A stretch of 64,000 bases of DNA. It comes from Balneolales bacterium ANBcel1. Its GTDB lineage: Bacteria > Bacteroidota > Rhodothermia > Balneolales > Natronogracilivirgulaceae. Every line of letters starts with the position of its first letter. The stretch's first letter is position 1. A program made the translations under genes and the position numbers. The notes beneath the pieces are model-generated. The model was not told the origin of the DNA. It searched no databases and worked only from the letters and a program-made list of their open reading frames with translations. The stretch lies in assembly GCA_029688905.1 (NCBI GenBank), contig JARULB010000005.1, positions 186,001 to 250,000 of the forward strand, in the 5' to 3' direction. Shown here piece after piece: positions 10,501 to 18,979 of the stretch.

Positions 10501-10831
10501 CCGAAACGGCATTGCTGGCGATAGTGTAGGGATCTTCGGCATCGTTTCGGTAAATGGTCATTTCAAACCCGTCGTAGCGGGTAAGGCCGATGTTGGTACC
10601 AAACCACATAAATCCGGACCGGTCCTGGTAGATCGCCCTGACCGACGGGTGGGAGAGTCCTTCCGACGTGGTAAGATGATGGAACCTCAGATCATCTTTG
10701 AACGCATCCTGATATGCCGCAAAACAGGATGCCCCAATCCCCAAAAAAAATGCACCAAACACAGCAGCAGCAAGAACCAGTTTCGCACGGAGTCCTTTGC
10801 TGCACATTCGCCTTGTGCCCTTTTTCAGCAT
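7511..10831 (-). CDS. Two-component sensor histidine kinase with Reg_prop beta-propeller
   Basis: Membrane sensor kinase of the hybrid-like family common in Bacteroidota. After a signal peptide (hydrophobic stretch ending CFAA) come about 14 Reg_prop repeats (repeated W-G-T and D-R-G-W-F patterns) that form a periplasmic double propeller. They are followed by a Y_Y_Y beta-sandwich, one transmembrane helix (about residue 835), a coiled linker, HisKA with H883 in IIAHDINN, and HATPase with an N box (NAIKF) and GTGLGLAVV. There is no receiver or AraC-type HTH domain at the C-terminus, so it needs a separate partner, and none is adjacent. Start choice is uncertain: ATG 10831 gives 1,106 residues, and ATG 10807 or 10906 are possible. 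Confidence 0.88.
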   Translation of the reverse strand: MLKKGTRRMCSKGLRAKLVLAAAVFGAFFLGIGASCFAAYQDAFKDDLRFHHLTTSEGLSHPSVRAIYQDRSGFMWFGTNIGLTRYDGFEMTIYRNDAEDPYTIASNAVSVLLEDSRGYFWVGTQGGGLHLYDEARDRFLRIPDKSDDTHSLHNSTILSLNECSDGFIWIGTYDGIYMVKPDQSIEKLEFPSGAALSNPAVSSFEEDGQGRIWVGTQGGLNIIDRDREDITPHHHDPNWSGRISSDHIRTLYRDHHGTMWIGTQGGGLVFFDQERETFVPVAEDPRHPAFSGDEDIHTISEDNEGKLWIGTAQKGLIRMDSLRTRSVAFQYHPDDPYSVNEGVIYDVYESRDQILWVATQAGGVSYLDQGLYYFEHFSRGLGGRQNLSNNLVWSFAQDDAGDIWIATAGGLNRFDPVTGTFETLTHDPDNLQSIPADVLIHLHVNEEGLWMGTLANGVSLMDTESRTFRHFRHDPDDPYSLSHNDVFRVYEDSRGAMWFATNGGGANRLDPDRTRFTRYLADPADSNSIGNNDVRSFHECSRGEFWIGTYSGDLTRFDRETGLFHHYEINEGRRYRSSVIQDFREDRTGRLWLATRGGGLLLFDREERAVSRSYTIDDGLPGNMVHAILEDDQGLLWLSTNSGLARFNPERETFQHFDETAGVQRSDFYKASKLKDRNGYMYFGGYNGFNRFDPLKVELRDDHHPVIFADLQLFNRSLPIGGDSPLQEQINLLDTLVVSHDASMLTFRFSALNFSAVKGNHFAYILEGFDSDWNYIGSQRSATYTNLNPGTYRLRVMATNNDGIWPEEARELVLIVTPPFWRTAWFMAASLLFLVLALFTGYQLRVRAINIRNRKLRYQVAERTRKLRESNRTKDRILSIIAHDINNVAFGIVGFVELLNESVQNNNEEEIREYSGRLSHSTFQFQIMIRNLLNWSRSQSGRIDHHPETIGLSGIIEAHISNEASRAIGKSIQLYSTVSPEREVMVYADRNLLSVVLRNLINNAIKFTHENGRVEISAEEKEDCVEIVVSDNGVGMSPDQIDQVLNASIPTSTRGTNSEKGTGLGLAVVRDFIRINGGKLRIESQPGKGSRFFFTVPKPEKQAVSH

Positions 10832-11007
10832 ATTGCCATAAAACTTATGTGTACAGTCTATCCCTGACGGAACGTGTATCAGATTTTTTCGAGTAGCCCG
10901 GCACAAGTTAGCCTGTTATTGCGGTTAAAAAATCATCCTGAATGCACAACCATCAGGATTTAAACAGCAATTATCGTGCCTTTTTGCCAAATTTTGATTG
11001 CTATATT

Positions 11008-12336
11008 TTATGATTTGGATTCAGCGACCATACTTCCTGAATCCGGCAGGCGCAATGCAAAAAAGGAGCCCGCGACCATCATCAATGCGAACATGAATAT
11101 AACTCCACGGACACCGATAATTCCAGAAAAAGTTCCGATGACGGACGACGACAGGAAAAGGATCCCTACCAGGGTGTTACTTACCGCGACATACAGCGGA
11201 CGTTCGTCTTCAGGGGCGGCATCCACCAGATAGGTTTTGCGCCCAAGCCGTGTCCCCGCCTGGGCAAAACCGGTAATGAAAATGACAGCTGAAAGCCACC
11301 AAGCCGTATAACCCTGACCCATAGCACTTCCCAAAACCAGAACAATGAACGCCGCAAAGGCACCAATCAAGCCGCCAAAAGCCATCGCGTGTCTGCTGGA
11401 CCTGTCGGCAAGGCGTCCCCAGAAATAACTGCTCAGAACCATTGCAAGACTGTTCGCCATGACAAACAGGCCCAGGCCGCTGAGGCCGGTTCCGAGGTCT
11501 CTGGCAAAAAGAGAGTAGAACGGGACGACCAGAGGAACGCCCAGCAGCAAACTTCGTGCGATCACGAAATTGCGGAATCCCGGTTGCTCTCTCAGCAGAA
11601 ACCACCCCTTCTTTGCCTCGGCAATGGCATTACGGCCACCATCCGTGGCGCCGGGGTACTCTTTGATCAGAGCAAATAATGTAGTCGCAACAATCCATAA
11701 CATTGCGGCTCCGGCAAGCAGAGCTCCGTAAAACCACAAGGGTTCGTCATCGCCTCCGGCCATCATCAACCATGCACCGGCACCAAGAGCAAGAACCCCG
11801 CCTGCGGTTGCCCGGATGGAGAGCAGGGTACCACGCTTGCCTTTGGGAATGGTTTTTGCCATCACATCCTTGAAACTGACCGACGCCACTCCGCTTGCCA
11901 TGCTGAATATCGCAAGCAGTAGCAACACCCCGATTCCGCCCCAAAGGCCGCCGACTAACAGAGCCAGCGGAATCATCAGAAGCAGAGCCAGTGCCTGGAC
12001 ATAGCCTGCGGCCACCCAAAAATATTTACGCCGGGCATATCTTCGGATACGTGACGAGACCAGCAGTTGAGGAAGCAATGAACCGCTCCTGCTCAGGGGA
12101 ACCAGAAACCCGGCAAGTGCAGAGGGTGCACCCATGGCACCCAGCAGCCAGGGCAGAACCAGCGAGGGACTGGCAATCTGTTCGGCCAATTTGGTCAGCG
12201 CTCCATTACCGGTGTTCAGGAAAAAGTTTCCCGGAACTTCGCGGCAGGCGCTGTCCGGAATACTCCGGCAAGCCCTCTCATCATCAATGGTCAGAATTTC
12301 ATACGCCTTCTCAAGCGCACCGGACTGTTCAGGCAA
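11008..12336 (-). CDS. MFS transporter
   Basis: Major facilitator superfamily carrier with about twelve hydrophobic segments in 442 residues. An acidic N-terminal stretch of about 60 residues precedes the first helix, longer than usual. The loop after TM2 is basic (SSRIRRYARRKYFW), as in MFS motif A regions, and a middle loop (about residues 220-245) separates the two halves. The substrate cannot be inferred. It lies 177 bp beyond the start of the propeller kinase gene, in the same direction, so it could be functionally linked, but nothing in the sequence proves it. Confidence 0.82.
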   Translation of the reverse strand: MPEQSGALEKAYEILTIDDERACRSIPDSACREVPGNFFLNTGNGALTKLAEQIASPSLVLPWLLGAMGAPSALAGFLVPLSRSGSLLPQLLVSSRIRRYARRKYFWVAAGYVQALALLLMIPLALLVGGLWGGIGVLLLLAIFSMASGVASVSFKDVMAKTIPKGKRGTLLSIRATAGGVLALGAGAWLMMAGGDDEPLWFYGALLAGAAMLWIVATTLFALIKEYPGATDGGRNAIAEAKKGWFLLREQPGFRNFVIARSLLLGVPLVVPFYSLFARDLGTGLSGLGLFVMANSLAMVLSSYFWGRLADRSSRHAMAFGGLIGAFAAFIVLVLGSAMGQGYTAWWLSAVIFITGFAQAGTRLGRKTYLVDAAPEDERPLYVAVSNTLVGILFLSSSVIGTFSGIIGVRGVIFMFALMMVAGSFFALRLPDSGSMVAESKS

Positions 12337-12434
12337 AACAGGTGTTGTTTGGACTTAAATGGTTAACTCGGGCAAATCCCTGGAATAGAGATAGTACCGA
12401 CTTTGTCGCCGCATGCAGCATCGAACCCGTCCGG

Positions 12435-13058
12435 CTAAAACGCAAAGCCGGCGGTCAGTGTAAAGACCCGGTGCTGCTCCCCATCGTCCAGCTCGCCCTT
12501 GAATACACTGCGTATGCCATGACTATAGCGAAAATCCAGGTGGATGGAGCTGACCATCAGATCAATCTCCGTACCCAGTCCGGCGGTGAACCCATAATCC
12601 GTATCACGGATATGATCATCCATGAAACTATCGTCACCGCCATTTACCGGCTCATTCACAGACCATTTGCTGTCGACCTTGAAGCCGACATAGGGCCCGG
12701 CAAAGATATGGGGGTTAATCGGTCCGGGCAGCGGCACATAGTATTTTATAAGCACCGGAATCTGGGCATAGTCGATTTCAAGCGATGTTTCCCCGCCTGC
12801 CAATCCATATCCTTCGGTTCCGATTCTCGAGTAAATCAGTTCCGGCTGGATGGCTACAGGTGACATGGGCGGACGAATTGTGACAAAAGCGCCGAAATGA
12901 AATCCCGACAAATAATCGGAATCGTCTACTCCCGAAAGTTTGGATGCGTTAACCCCTCCCTTGATGCCATAATCAAACAGCTGCGCCTTAGCCGGCTGCA
13001 GATTCAGCGACAAAACCAGTACGGTTACAGCCAGGATTGTCCAAATTTTTTCATTCAT
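12435..13058 (-). CDS. Outer-membrane beta-barrel protein (PorT-like, OMP_b-brl_2)
   Basis: Small outer-membrane barrel of unknown role. Translation most likely starts at ATG 13056-13058 (MNEKIW), giving 207 residues with a clear signal peptide cleaved after AKA-Q. The mature protein starts LFDYGIKGGVNASKLSG, then has alternating amphipathic strands (FHFGAFVTI, IPVLIKYYV, IFAGPYVGF, LDFRYSHGI) and ends in aromatic FAF, the usual barrel terminus. This layout is typical of the porT/OMP_b-brl_2 family found in Bacteroidota. The frame extends up to 13118, but the extra residues have no signal-peptide logic. Confidence 0.82.
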   Translation of the reverse strand: MNEKIWTILAVTVLVLSLNLQPAKAQLFDYGIKGGVNASKLSGVDDSDYLSGFHFGAFVTIRPPMSPVAIQPELIYSRIGTEGYGLAGGETSLEIDYAQIPVLIKYYVPLPGPINPHIFAGPYVGFKVDSKWSVNEPVNGGDDSFMDDHIRDTDYGFTAGLGTEIDLMVSSIHLDFRYSHGIRSVFKGELDDGEQHRVFTLTAGFAF

Positions 13059-13206
13059 GATGAATCCGGTTTGGGTTTGGGATAGCCTGTAGCAGGAAGA
13101 ACCGGCTGCAGCAATCATATGAAAGCCACCGGCTGCCAGCGATCACAAGTTAAAAAAAAACCGATACGGGTTCACGTTGTATAATAGCGGCCGTGACATG
13201 GTTGCA

Positions 13207-13235
13207 TTCCGGAGGCCTTGGCCGCAAGTCCGGAA
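13207..13235. terminator. Inverted repeat, possible terminator of the oxidoreductase gene
   Basis: Arms TTCCGGA (13207-13213) and TCCGGAA (13229-13235) with an inner GGCC-TT-GGCC stem. It lies about 90 bp beyond the stop of the minus-strand flavin oxidoreductase gene. There is no T-run next to it, so termination is only a possibility. Confidence 0.35.
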
Positions 13236-13327
13236 ATAGCACTTCACCTCTGCCGACAGGCATCAGGGATTCGAGCGACCTGCCGGCCCGGTCCCGGAAG
13301 CTACCTTACGCAACCCTTCCCAGGGTG

Positions 13328-14770
13328 TCAAATGATCCGGTCGGGATTCTCCAGATCGGGAATGGGTCCCCTGAATCGAAAAAGCCTGCGAATCCAGCGG
13401 TACAGTTTGTAGCTCCGGATTTTGGCATACCACTGCATGGCGACCCGGCCTGTAGCATGGGCGTACGTCGGGCAGGGATAAATAACATCGGCCAGTTTCC
13501 GTAACGATATTCTGTGCTTCATGGCCAATGAAAACTGGCTGATCAACTCCCCTGCCTGTTTTCCTATGATGTCAACACCGAGAATCCTGCCACTCCATTT
13601 CTTTGCATATACAACAATCCAGCCTTCATCCGCATCATCCGTAACCGCACGGGCAATTTCGCTGTAGGGCAGCCGATAGATCTCGAACCGGACACCGGAT
13701 CGTTCAAGCTGCTCCCTCGATGCTCCCACATGGGCTATCTCCGGCTGGGTGTAGGTTACACATGGCACTGCGCGCGTATCCATGCCAACCGGCCGCCGAA
13801 GCAGCGCGTTTGAAACCGCGACTCTTGCCATGTAATCGGACATGTGGGTCAGTTGAAACCTGCCGGTAATCTCCCCGACTGCATACACATGGTGAAGATT
13901 GGTCCTGCAGTTGGTATTGACCAGCACGCCGTTGCTGTTGTAGCGGATCCCGGCCTTTTTCAAATTCAACTCTTCCGGAAAAACCTGGCACCCGGTTGCT
14001 AGACAGAGCTTTTCGGCCTCCAGGCGCATACTTTTCCCCTGGTTTCTGAGCCTCATTATTATCCGGTGCTCATCTCCCTGAACCGACTCGGGTGAGCATC
14101 CCAGGAAAAACGCTACCCCTTCCTCCTCCATCTTTTTCTGCAGGATGGAGGTCATTTCCGGCGGATCCAGCGGCAGAATGAAGTGAGCCATATCCACCAG
14201 CGAAACAGCCGTTCCAAACCTTTGGCACGCCTGAGCCAGCTCCGTACCGGCCGGACCCGCACCAACAATGATCATGCTTTCGGGAAGGTCCGATTGTGCA
14301 AATATGGGTTTATTGGTGAGGTAAGGAGTATCGCCAATACCGGGTATCGCCGGTATATACGGACGGCTTGCACTCGCAATGATGATATACCGGGCTGTGA
14401 CGTTACGGATGGCTCCGTTACTCCTGCGGATGGCTATGGTCCGGGCATCTCTGAACGATGCCGACCCGGTTTCCAGCTCTACTCCTCTCTCCACTAATGA
14501 CGGAAGCCGGCCTGCCATGCTGTTGATCTTTTCCCGGATCTCATGGAACTTCACTCGTGCCGACTCATAGGTTGCTTCCCTGCTCAATGCGGCCAATTCC
14601 GACTGATGGAGCAGTATCCTGCCGGGTAATACCCCGGCACAAAAGCCTGCCTCATGATCGGCCTCTTCCGCGACAAGAAGTGTTTTGGCGCTCAACTCCA
14701 CGGCCAGCCCGGCTGCGGTGCGGCCGGCTGTACCTGCTCCAATCACGATCAGATCATATTCATGTTTCAT
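13328..14770 (-). CDS. Flavin-dependent pyridine-nucleotide oxidoreductase (Lpd/MerA/SthA-like fold) with incomplete redox disulfide
   Basis: FAD/NAD(P)-binding enzyme of the class-I pyridine nucleotide-disulfide reductase fold, 480 residues. ATG 14770 is chosen because AGGAGG lies just upstream and the Rossmann motif GAGTAG (11-16) then follows at the usual place. The second nucleotide fold (GAGPAGTELA) and the FAD-binding AVGEI are present. The canonical CxxxxC disulfide is not: only C44 remains (GFCAGVLPGR). The usual C-terminal HPT...E motif is replaced by CPTYAHATGR. It is therefore unlikely to be a dihydrolipoyl or mercuric reductase. The soluble transhydrogenase SthA also keeps only the first cysteine, so a transhydrogenase or diaphorase role is possible. 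Confidence 0.82.
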   Translation of the reverse strand: MKHEYDLIVIGAGTAGRTAAGLAVELSAKTLLVAEEADHEAGFCAGVLPGRILLHQSELAALSREATYESARVKFHEIREKINSMAGRLPSLVERGVELETGSASFRDARTIAIRRSNGAIRNVTARYIIIASASRPYIPAIPGIGDTPYLTNKPIFAQSDLPESMIIVGAGPAGTELAQACQRFGTAVSLVDMAHFILPLDPPEMTSILQKKMEEEGVAFFLGCSPESVQGDEHRIIMRLRNQGKSMRLEAEKLCLATGCQVFPEELNLKKAGIRYNSNGVLVNTNCRTNLHHVYAVGEITGRFQLTHMSDYMARVAVSNALLRRPVGMDTRAVPCVTYTQPEIAHVGASREQLERSGVRFEIYRLPYSEIARAVTDDADEGWIVVYAKKWSGRILGVDIIGKQAGELISQFSLAMKHRISLRKLADVIYPCPTYAHATGRVAMQWYAKIRSYKLYRWIRRLFRFRGPIPDLENPDRII

Positions 14771-15051
14771 AATCGCTGCCTCCTGGCTGCCTCCTGATGG
14801 TTTCCCCAACATCCATTGATCTCAACATACTACAATTTACATTACCATAATACCCCCGTGCCGAAGGCTGCCAAAACACACCCGGTTTTTGAAATTGTGA
14901 CATCACCTTTTTACCATCAGCACATGTTGCTATGCCTGTCCTTGAACTCCTTCCACCCAGAAACGATAGCGCATGATTTCCAGTTGTATCATAGAAAGCG
15001 CGGTTGCCGTGCGTACGGCATGTCCCGATATCATTACAAACACAATCTGCC

Positions 15052-16470
15052 ATGAAAATTTTACTCACCGGCGTAACCGGTTACATCGGGAAGCGGCTTC
15101 TGCCCGTACTCGTTGAAAACGGACATCAGGTGATCTGCTGCGTACGTGACCGGAACCGCCTCAGCCTGAATCCCGACCTCCGTGATCAGGTGGAAGTGGT
15201 CGAAGCAGATTTTTTGAATCCGGAATCATTATCGGCAGTTCCCCAGGATATTGAAGCCGCGTACTACCTGATACATTCCATGTCGTCTCGCTCCGGCAAT
15301 TTCCAGGACCTGGAACAGCAGGCGGCCCGCAACTTCCGGGACTGCATGAACCGGACCTCCGTCAGGCATGTCATCTACCTGAGCGGCATCATCAACGACC
15401 GGAACCTCTCCAGGCACCTGGCGTCGCGCAAGCAGGTAGAAGACATTATTTCGGATGGGAACTACCCCGCAACCACGCTGCGTGCCGGAATCATTATCGG
15501 CTCGGGAAGTGCCTCGTTCGAAATTATCCGCGACCTGGTTGAAAAACTGCCGGTGATGATCGCTCCCCGCTGGCTTAAAACCCTTTCCCAGCCCATCGCT
15601 GTCCGCGACGTACTCCGTTTTCTGGAAAAAACACTCTGCGACGAGCGGACCTTCCACGCCAATTTTGATATCGGCGGACCCGATGTGCTTACTTACCGGC
15701 AAATGCTTGAACAGTATGCCGAAGTGCGCGGACTCCGGCGGCTGATTATTTCCGTTCCGGTTCTTTCCCCGCAGCTCTCTTCCTACTGGCTCTACTTCAT
15801 GACCTCCACGTCGTATTCGCTTGCCGTAAAACTTGTCGACAGCATGAAAGTGGATGTCACCTGCCGGGACAACCGCCTGGCCGAAATGCTGGATATCACA
15901 CCCATTTCCTACCGGAAAGCGGTCTCCCTGGCATTCCGCAAAATAGACCAGAATGCCATCCTGTCGAGCTGGAAAGATTCCCTTATCAGCGGACGCCTGT
16001 CCAGCCGCCTGTCGCAACATGTGCAGGTTCCGACCGAAGGCTGCTTCAAGGACCGCAAAGAGCGACGGATTAATCGGCCCGATGTTGTACTCTCCCGGAT
16101 CTGGCATATCGGCGGTGAAACCGGATGGTATTATGCCGACTGGCTCTGGCACTTTCGCGGTTTCTTCGACAAACTGTTCGGCGGTGTCGGGCTGCGCCGG
16201 GGCCGAACCTCACCCACAGATATAAAGGCCGGAGACACCCTTGATTTCTGGCGGGTGCTCCTGGCCGACAGGGAGCAGCAGCGGATGCTGCTCTACGCGG
16301 AAATGAGATTGCCCGGCGAGGCCTGGCTTGAGTTCCGCATCACCGGCGACACCCTGATTCAGGAAGCGACCTTTCGGCCAAAAGGGCTCTGGGGCCGGCT
16401 TTACTGGTATCTGGTGCTGCCGTTTCACTACTTCATATTCAACGGCATGATCAAGCGGTTGACGGAGTAA
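15052..16470 (+). CDS. NAD(P)-binding SDR-family protein with C-terminal DUF2867
   Basis: Atypical short-chain dehydrogenase/NmrA-like protein. Residues 1-290 have the nucleotide-binding pattern TGVTGYIGKRL (about 6-16) and the fold of extended SDRs (YYLIHSM, DFLNPESL, FDIGGPDVLTYRQML). Residues about 320-472 match the DUF2867 region (WHIGGETGWYYADWLWHFRGFFDKLFGG), which in other bacteria is fused to the same kind of Rossmann domain. Start ATG 15052 is chosen because the Rossmann strand MKILLTG begins there; the frame runs on upstream to 15004. The substrate is unknown. It is a single gene between two minus-strand genes. Confidence 0.85.
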   Translation: MKILLTGVTGYIGKRLLPVLVENGHQVICCVRDRNRLSLNPDLRDQVEVVEADFLNPESLSAVPQDIEAAYYLIHSMSSRSGNFQDLEQQAARNFRDCMNRTSVRHVIYLSGIINDRNLSRHLASRKQVEDIISDGNYPATTLRAGIIIGSGSASFEIIRDLVEKLPVMIAPRWLKTLSQPIAVRDVLRFLEKTLCDERTFHANFDIGGPDVLTYRQMLEQYAEVRGLRRLIISVPVLSPQLSSYWLYFMTSTSYSLAVKLVDSMKVDVTCRDNRLAEMLDITPISYRKAVSLAFRKIDQNAILSSWKDSLISGRLSSRLSQHVQVPTEGCFKDRKERRINRPDVVLSRIWHIGGETGWYYADWLWHFRGFFDKLFGGVGLRRGRTSPTDIKAGDTLDFWRVLLADREQQRMLLYAEMRLPGEAWLEFRITGDTLIQEATFRPKGLWGRLYWYLVLPFHYFIFNGMIKRLTE

Positions 16471-16521
16471 TCCGGCGCCCGTTTTTCCCGCCCGCCGATC
16501 GGTACCGGAGATACAAGCGGC

Positions 16522-17928
16522 CTACTTGCCGATGCAAAACCGGGAAAAAATACTGTCGAGCAGATCTTCGGTAGTGATTTCGCCGGTGATGGTTCCCAGC
16601 TCGTTCAATGCCGCCCGCAGATCGATAGCCAGGAAGTCGCCGGTCAGGCCCCGGTCCAGTGCCTTAAGCGCTTCACGCACATGATGACGGGCTTTTTCCA
16701 GTCCGTCCCGGTGTCTGGAAGAAGTAACCAGCAGCTTGCCGGTATCGATGTCGCGGTTTTGCAGCACGGTGGCCCGCATTCGCTTTTTCAGTTCCTCGAT
16801 CCCGCTGCCGTCCACCGCAGATATGACCAGATCGCACCAGCGTTCCGAAATGGCCGCGTCCGGATCATCGCCGGCCAGGTCTTTTTTCGTGCCCACTTTC
16901 AGAAACGCTTTTCCGGCAGCCCGCTCCATGATGCGCTTCAGCAGGCGTTCCTCTTCGGCATCCGGCGGCTCGGAGACATCCTTGAGATAGATAATTAGGT
17001 CGGCGCCGCCGACAGCCGACTCCGACCGCCGAACGCCTTCCGATTCAATTTCATCGGCGGTTTCGCGCAGGCCCGCGGTATCGGTGAGTGTGAACGTAAG
17101 TCCCCCGTAACTCCAGTCAGCGTCGATCACATCGCGGGTGGTGCCCGCCGTAGCGGACACTATCGCCCGCTCTTTGCCGATCAGCGTGTTCATTAGTGTG
17201 GACTTGCCCGCATTCGGGCGTCCAACAAACACCGTCCGGACGCCATGCTTCACCAGCCGGCCGGCCTCGTACGTCTCCAGCAGCTTACCGATCTCCCGGT
17301 CGACCTCATTCAACAACTTTTGAAGCTGCGCTTTGTCTGCAAACTCCACATCTTCTTCCACAAAATCGAGCTCCAGCTCCACCATGGCAGTGGCATCGAT
17401 AATCTGGCGGCGAAACGCCCTGACATGCTCGCCCAGTGCTCCCTCCAGCTGCTGGCTTGCCGCCTCAACCGCTCTCCGGCTCCGGGCATGAATCATATCG
17501 GCCACCGCCTCCGCCTGCGACAACTCCATTTTGCCATTCAGAAACGCCCGCTGCGTAAACTCGCCCGGCTCGGCATGACGAATTCCAGTGCGCAGCAACG
17601 CCTCCAGCACTTCCTGCGTGACCAGAACGCCTCCATGGCACGAGATCTCGACCGTGTCTTCACCGGTATAGGATTTCGGAGACCGGAAGAGCGTCACAAC
17701 CACTTCGTCAATCAGGCGGTCTGCCTCAATAATACGCCCGAAATGAGCCGTATGACTGGATTGAGCCGCTAAATCCCTGCCCCGGAACACCTGCGAAACC
17801 TTTTCGACCGCCGATTCGCCGGACACCCGTATCACTGATATCCCGGCCTCTCCCAGAGCCGTGGCGATGGCTGCAATGGCCGGTTTTTGCCGGATGACCG
17901 GGTTACTGGATTCTGTCATTTGCGTCAT
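16522..17928 (-). CDS. mnmE: tRNA uridine-5-carboxymethylaminomethyl modification GTPase MnmE
   Basis: GTPase that, with MnmG, modifies the wobble uridine of several tRNAs. The N-terminal tetrahydrofolate-binding domain (IAAIATALGEAGISVIRVSG), the central helical domain and the inserted G domain are all visible: GRPNAGKST (G1), DTAG (G3) and a TKKD-type G4. The protein ends in the obligatory FCIGK with the catalytic cysteine. The length of 468 residues is normal. In many genomes mnmE follows yidC; here it is 31 kb away from the rpmH-yidC cluster. The start MTQMTESS may instead be the second Met. Confidence 0.96.
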   Translation of the reverse strand: MTQMTESSNPVIRQKPAIAAIATALGEAGISVIRVSGESAVEKVSQVFRGRDLAAQSSHTAHFGRIIEADRLIDEVVVTLFRSPKSYTGEDTVEISCHGGVLVTQEVLEALLRTGIRHAEPGEFTQRAFLNGKMELSQAEAVADMIHARSRRAVEAASQQLEGALGEHVRAFRRQIIDATAMVELELDFVEEDVEFADKAQLQKLLNEVDREIGKLLETYEAGRLVKHGVRTVFVGRPNAGKSTLMNTLIGKERAIVSATAGTTRDVIDADWSYGGLTFTLTDTAGLRETADEIESEGVRRSESAVGGADLIIYLKDVSEPPDAEEERLLKRIMERAAGKAFLKVGTKKDLAGDDPDAAISERWCDLVISAVDGSGIEELKKRMRATVLQNRDIDTGKLLVTSSRHRDGLEKARHHVREALKALDRGLTGDFLAIDLRAALNELGTITGEITTEDLLDSIFSRFCIGK

Positions 17929-18213
17929 GGCTCTGTTTCAGTCAATTGGAAAGGTTCCGCATTGGTAATCCAATACAGGGAAAGGAAAATACGAAGCGGT
18001 CCGATACGCACAAAACCCGCACGGACACCTCACTCCGGTTCATGCGTTTTTTTACAGTTTTCGTACCTTTTCCGTACTAAACGGTGCCGGCTGCAAAAAT
18101 TGTTATTCTCATAAATATAAGGACAGTCAGACTGCGAGCTATCACAACAACGCATTATGCCATACCGAAGCTGATCGGACTGCCATACCGCAACACTCAA
18201 AATCCGCAGACAC

Positions 18214-18942
18214 ATGGCTGACATTCAAAAAGCAGTGAATGACACCGAATCCAGAATCATCACCCGGACAACCAGCCCGTGGCAGGAGATCGAAATTCGG
18301 TATCATGAAAAATTCGGTCACCAGCTTGTCATCGACAACGATTTGCAGATCTCGGAATCGGACAGGTCCTACAACGTGGCCATGGTTAGCCCTCTTGTTA
18401 TCATGGGTACCTTCGGCCGTATTGCCATATTGGGAGGCGGCGATGGCGGCGTCCTCTACGAGCTACTCGAGATCGATCGCCAGCAGTCAAGAGCACTGGA
18501 AAAAGCGGTGATGATCGATATCGATGAGGAAGTCATGCGATTGTCGCAAAAGTATCTGCCCGGCCTTTGCGGAGATGCGTTCGACCATCCCAAAGCCGAG
18601 GTGATTACCGGTGACGTGTTTGACTACATGGAGACCCTGGATCAGCTGGACAGCGTGATTTACGACCTGACTATCGATCCGGTCAGAGAGGGACAAACGC
18701 GTGCGGAGTTTTTGAGCGGGCTGATGAAGAAGGTGGCCGGCAGCCTCAAACCGGGCGGAATGTTCAACATGCAATGTTGCGGAACTCGTCCGTTTGATGA
18801 AGAGACCGGTGTTGCACGCGATGACATCATGCGCGATATCCGGAATGCCCTTAATCCACATTTTTCCAGTTTTGTTGAACAACGGGTTTTCATACCATCT
18901 TTCCTTGAGGCCTGGACATTCCTCGCCGCCCGAAAGGTTTGA
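18214..18942 (+). CDS. speE: Spermidine synthase-like polyamine aminopropyltransferase
   Basis: Enzyme transferring an aminopropyl group from decarboxylated SAM to putrescine. The family signature ILGGGDGGVLYELLEI is present, followed by MIDIDEEV (the acidic residue that binds the nucleoside) and YDLTIDPV, at the place of the catalytic DxTDP motif. At 242 residues it is shorter than the E. coli enzyme (about 288), mostly through a reduced N-terminal beta domain. A spermidine/thermospermine-type activity is expected but substrate range cannot be judged. No speD or arginine/ornithine decarboxylase gene is next to it. Confidence 0.85.
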   Translation: MADIQKAVNDTESRIITRTTSPWQEIEIRYHEKFGHQLVIDNDLQISESDRSYNVAMVSPLVIMGTFGRIAILGGGDGGVLYELLEIDRQQSRALEKAVMIDIDEEVMRLSQKYLPGLCGDAFDHPKAEVITGDVFDYMETLDQLDSVIYDLTIDPVREGQTRAEFLSGLMKKVAGSLKPGGMFNMQCCGTRPFDEETGVARDDIMRDIRNALNPHFSSFVEQRVFIPSFLEAWTFLAARKV

Positions 18943-18979
18943 ATCATGGTCCGGCGGAAGCAACGGAAAACAGCCCTTC

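Noticed and set aside
13148-13160. Nine-base A-run (T-run on the minus strand) between the oxidoreductase and barrel genes
   Set aside because: The only preceding stem is four base pairs, too weak to call a terminator; it may be part of the barrel gene's promoter.
18020-18060. Seven-T run after a bulged GC-rich stem between mnmE and speE
   Set aside because: No plus-strand gene ends upstream of it and the stem is broken by a 5-nt bulge, so a terminator call is not supported.
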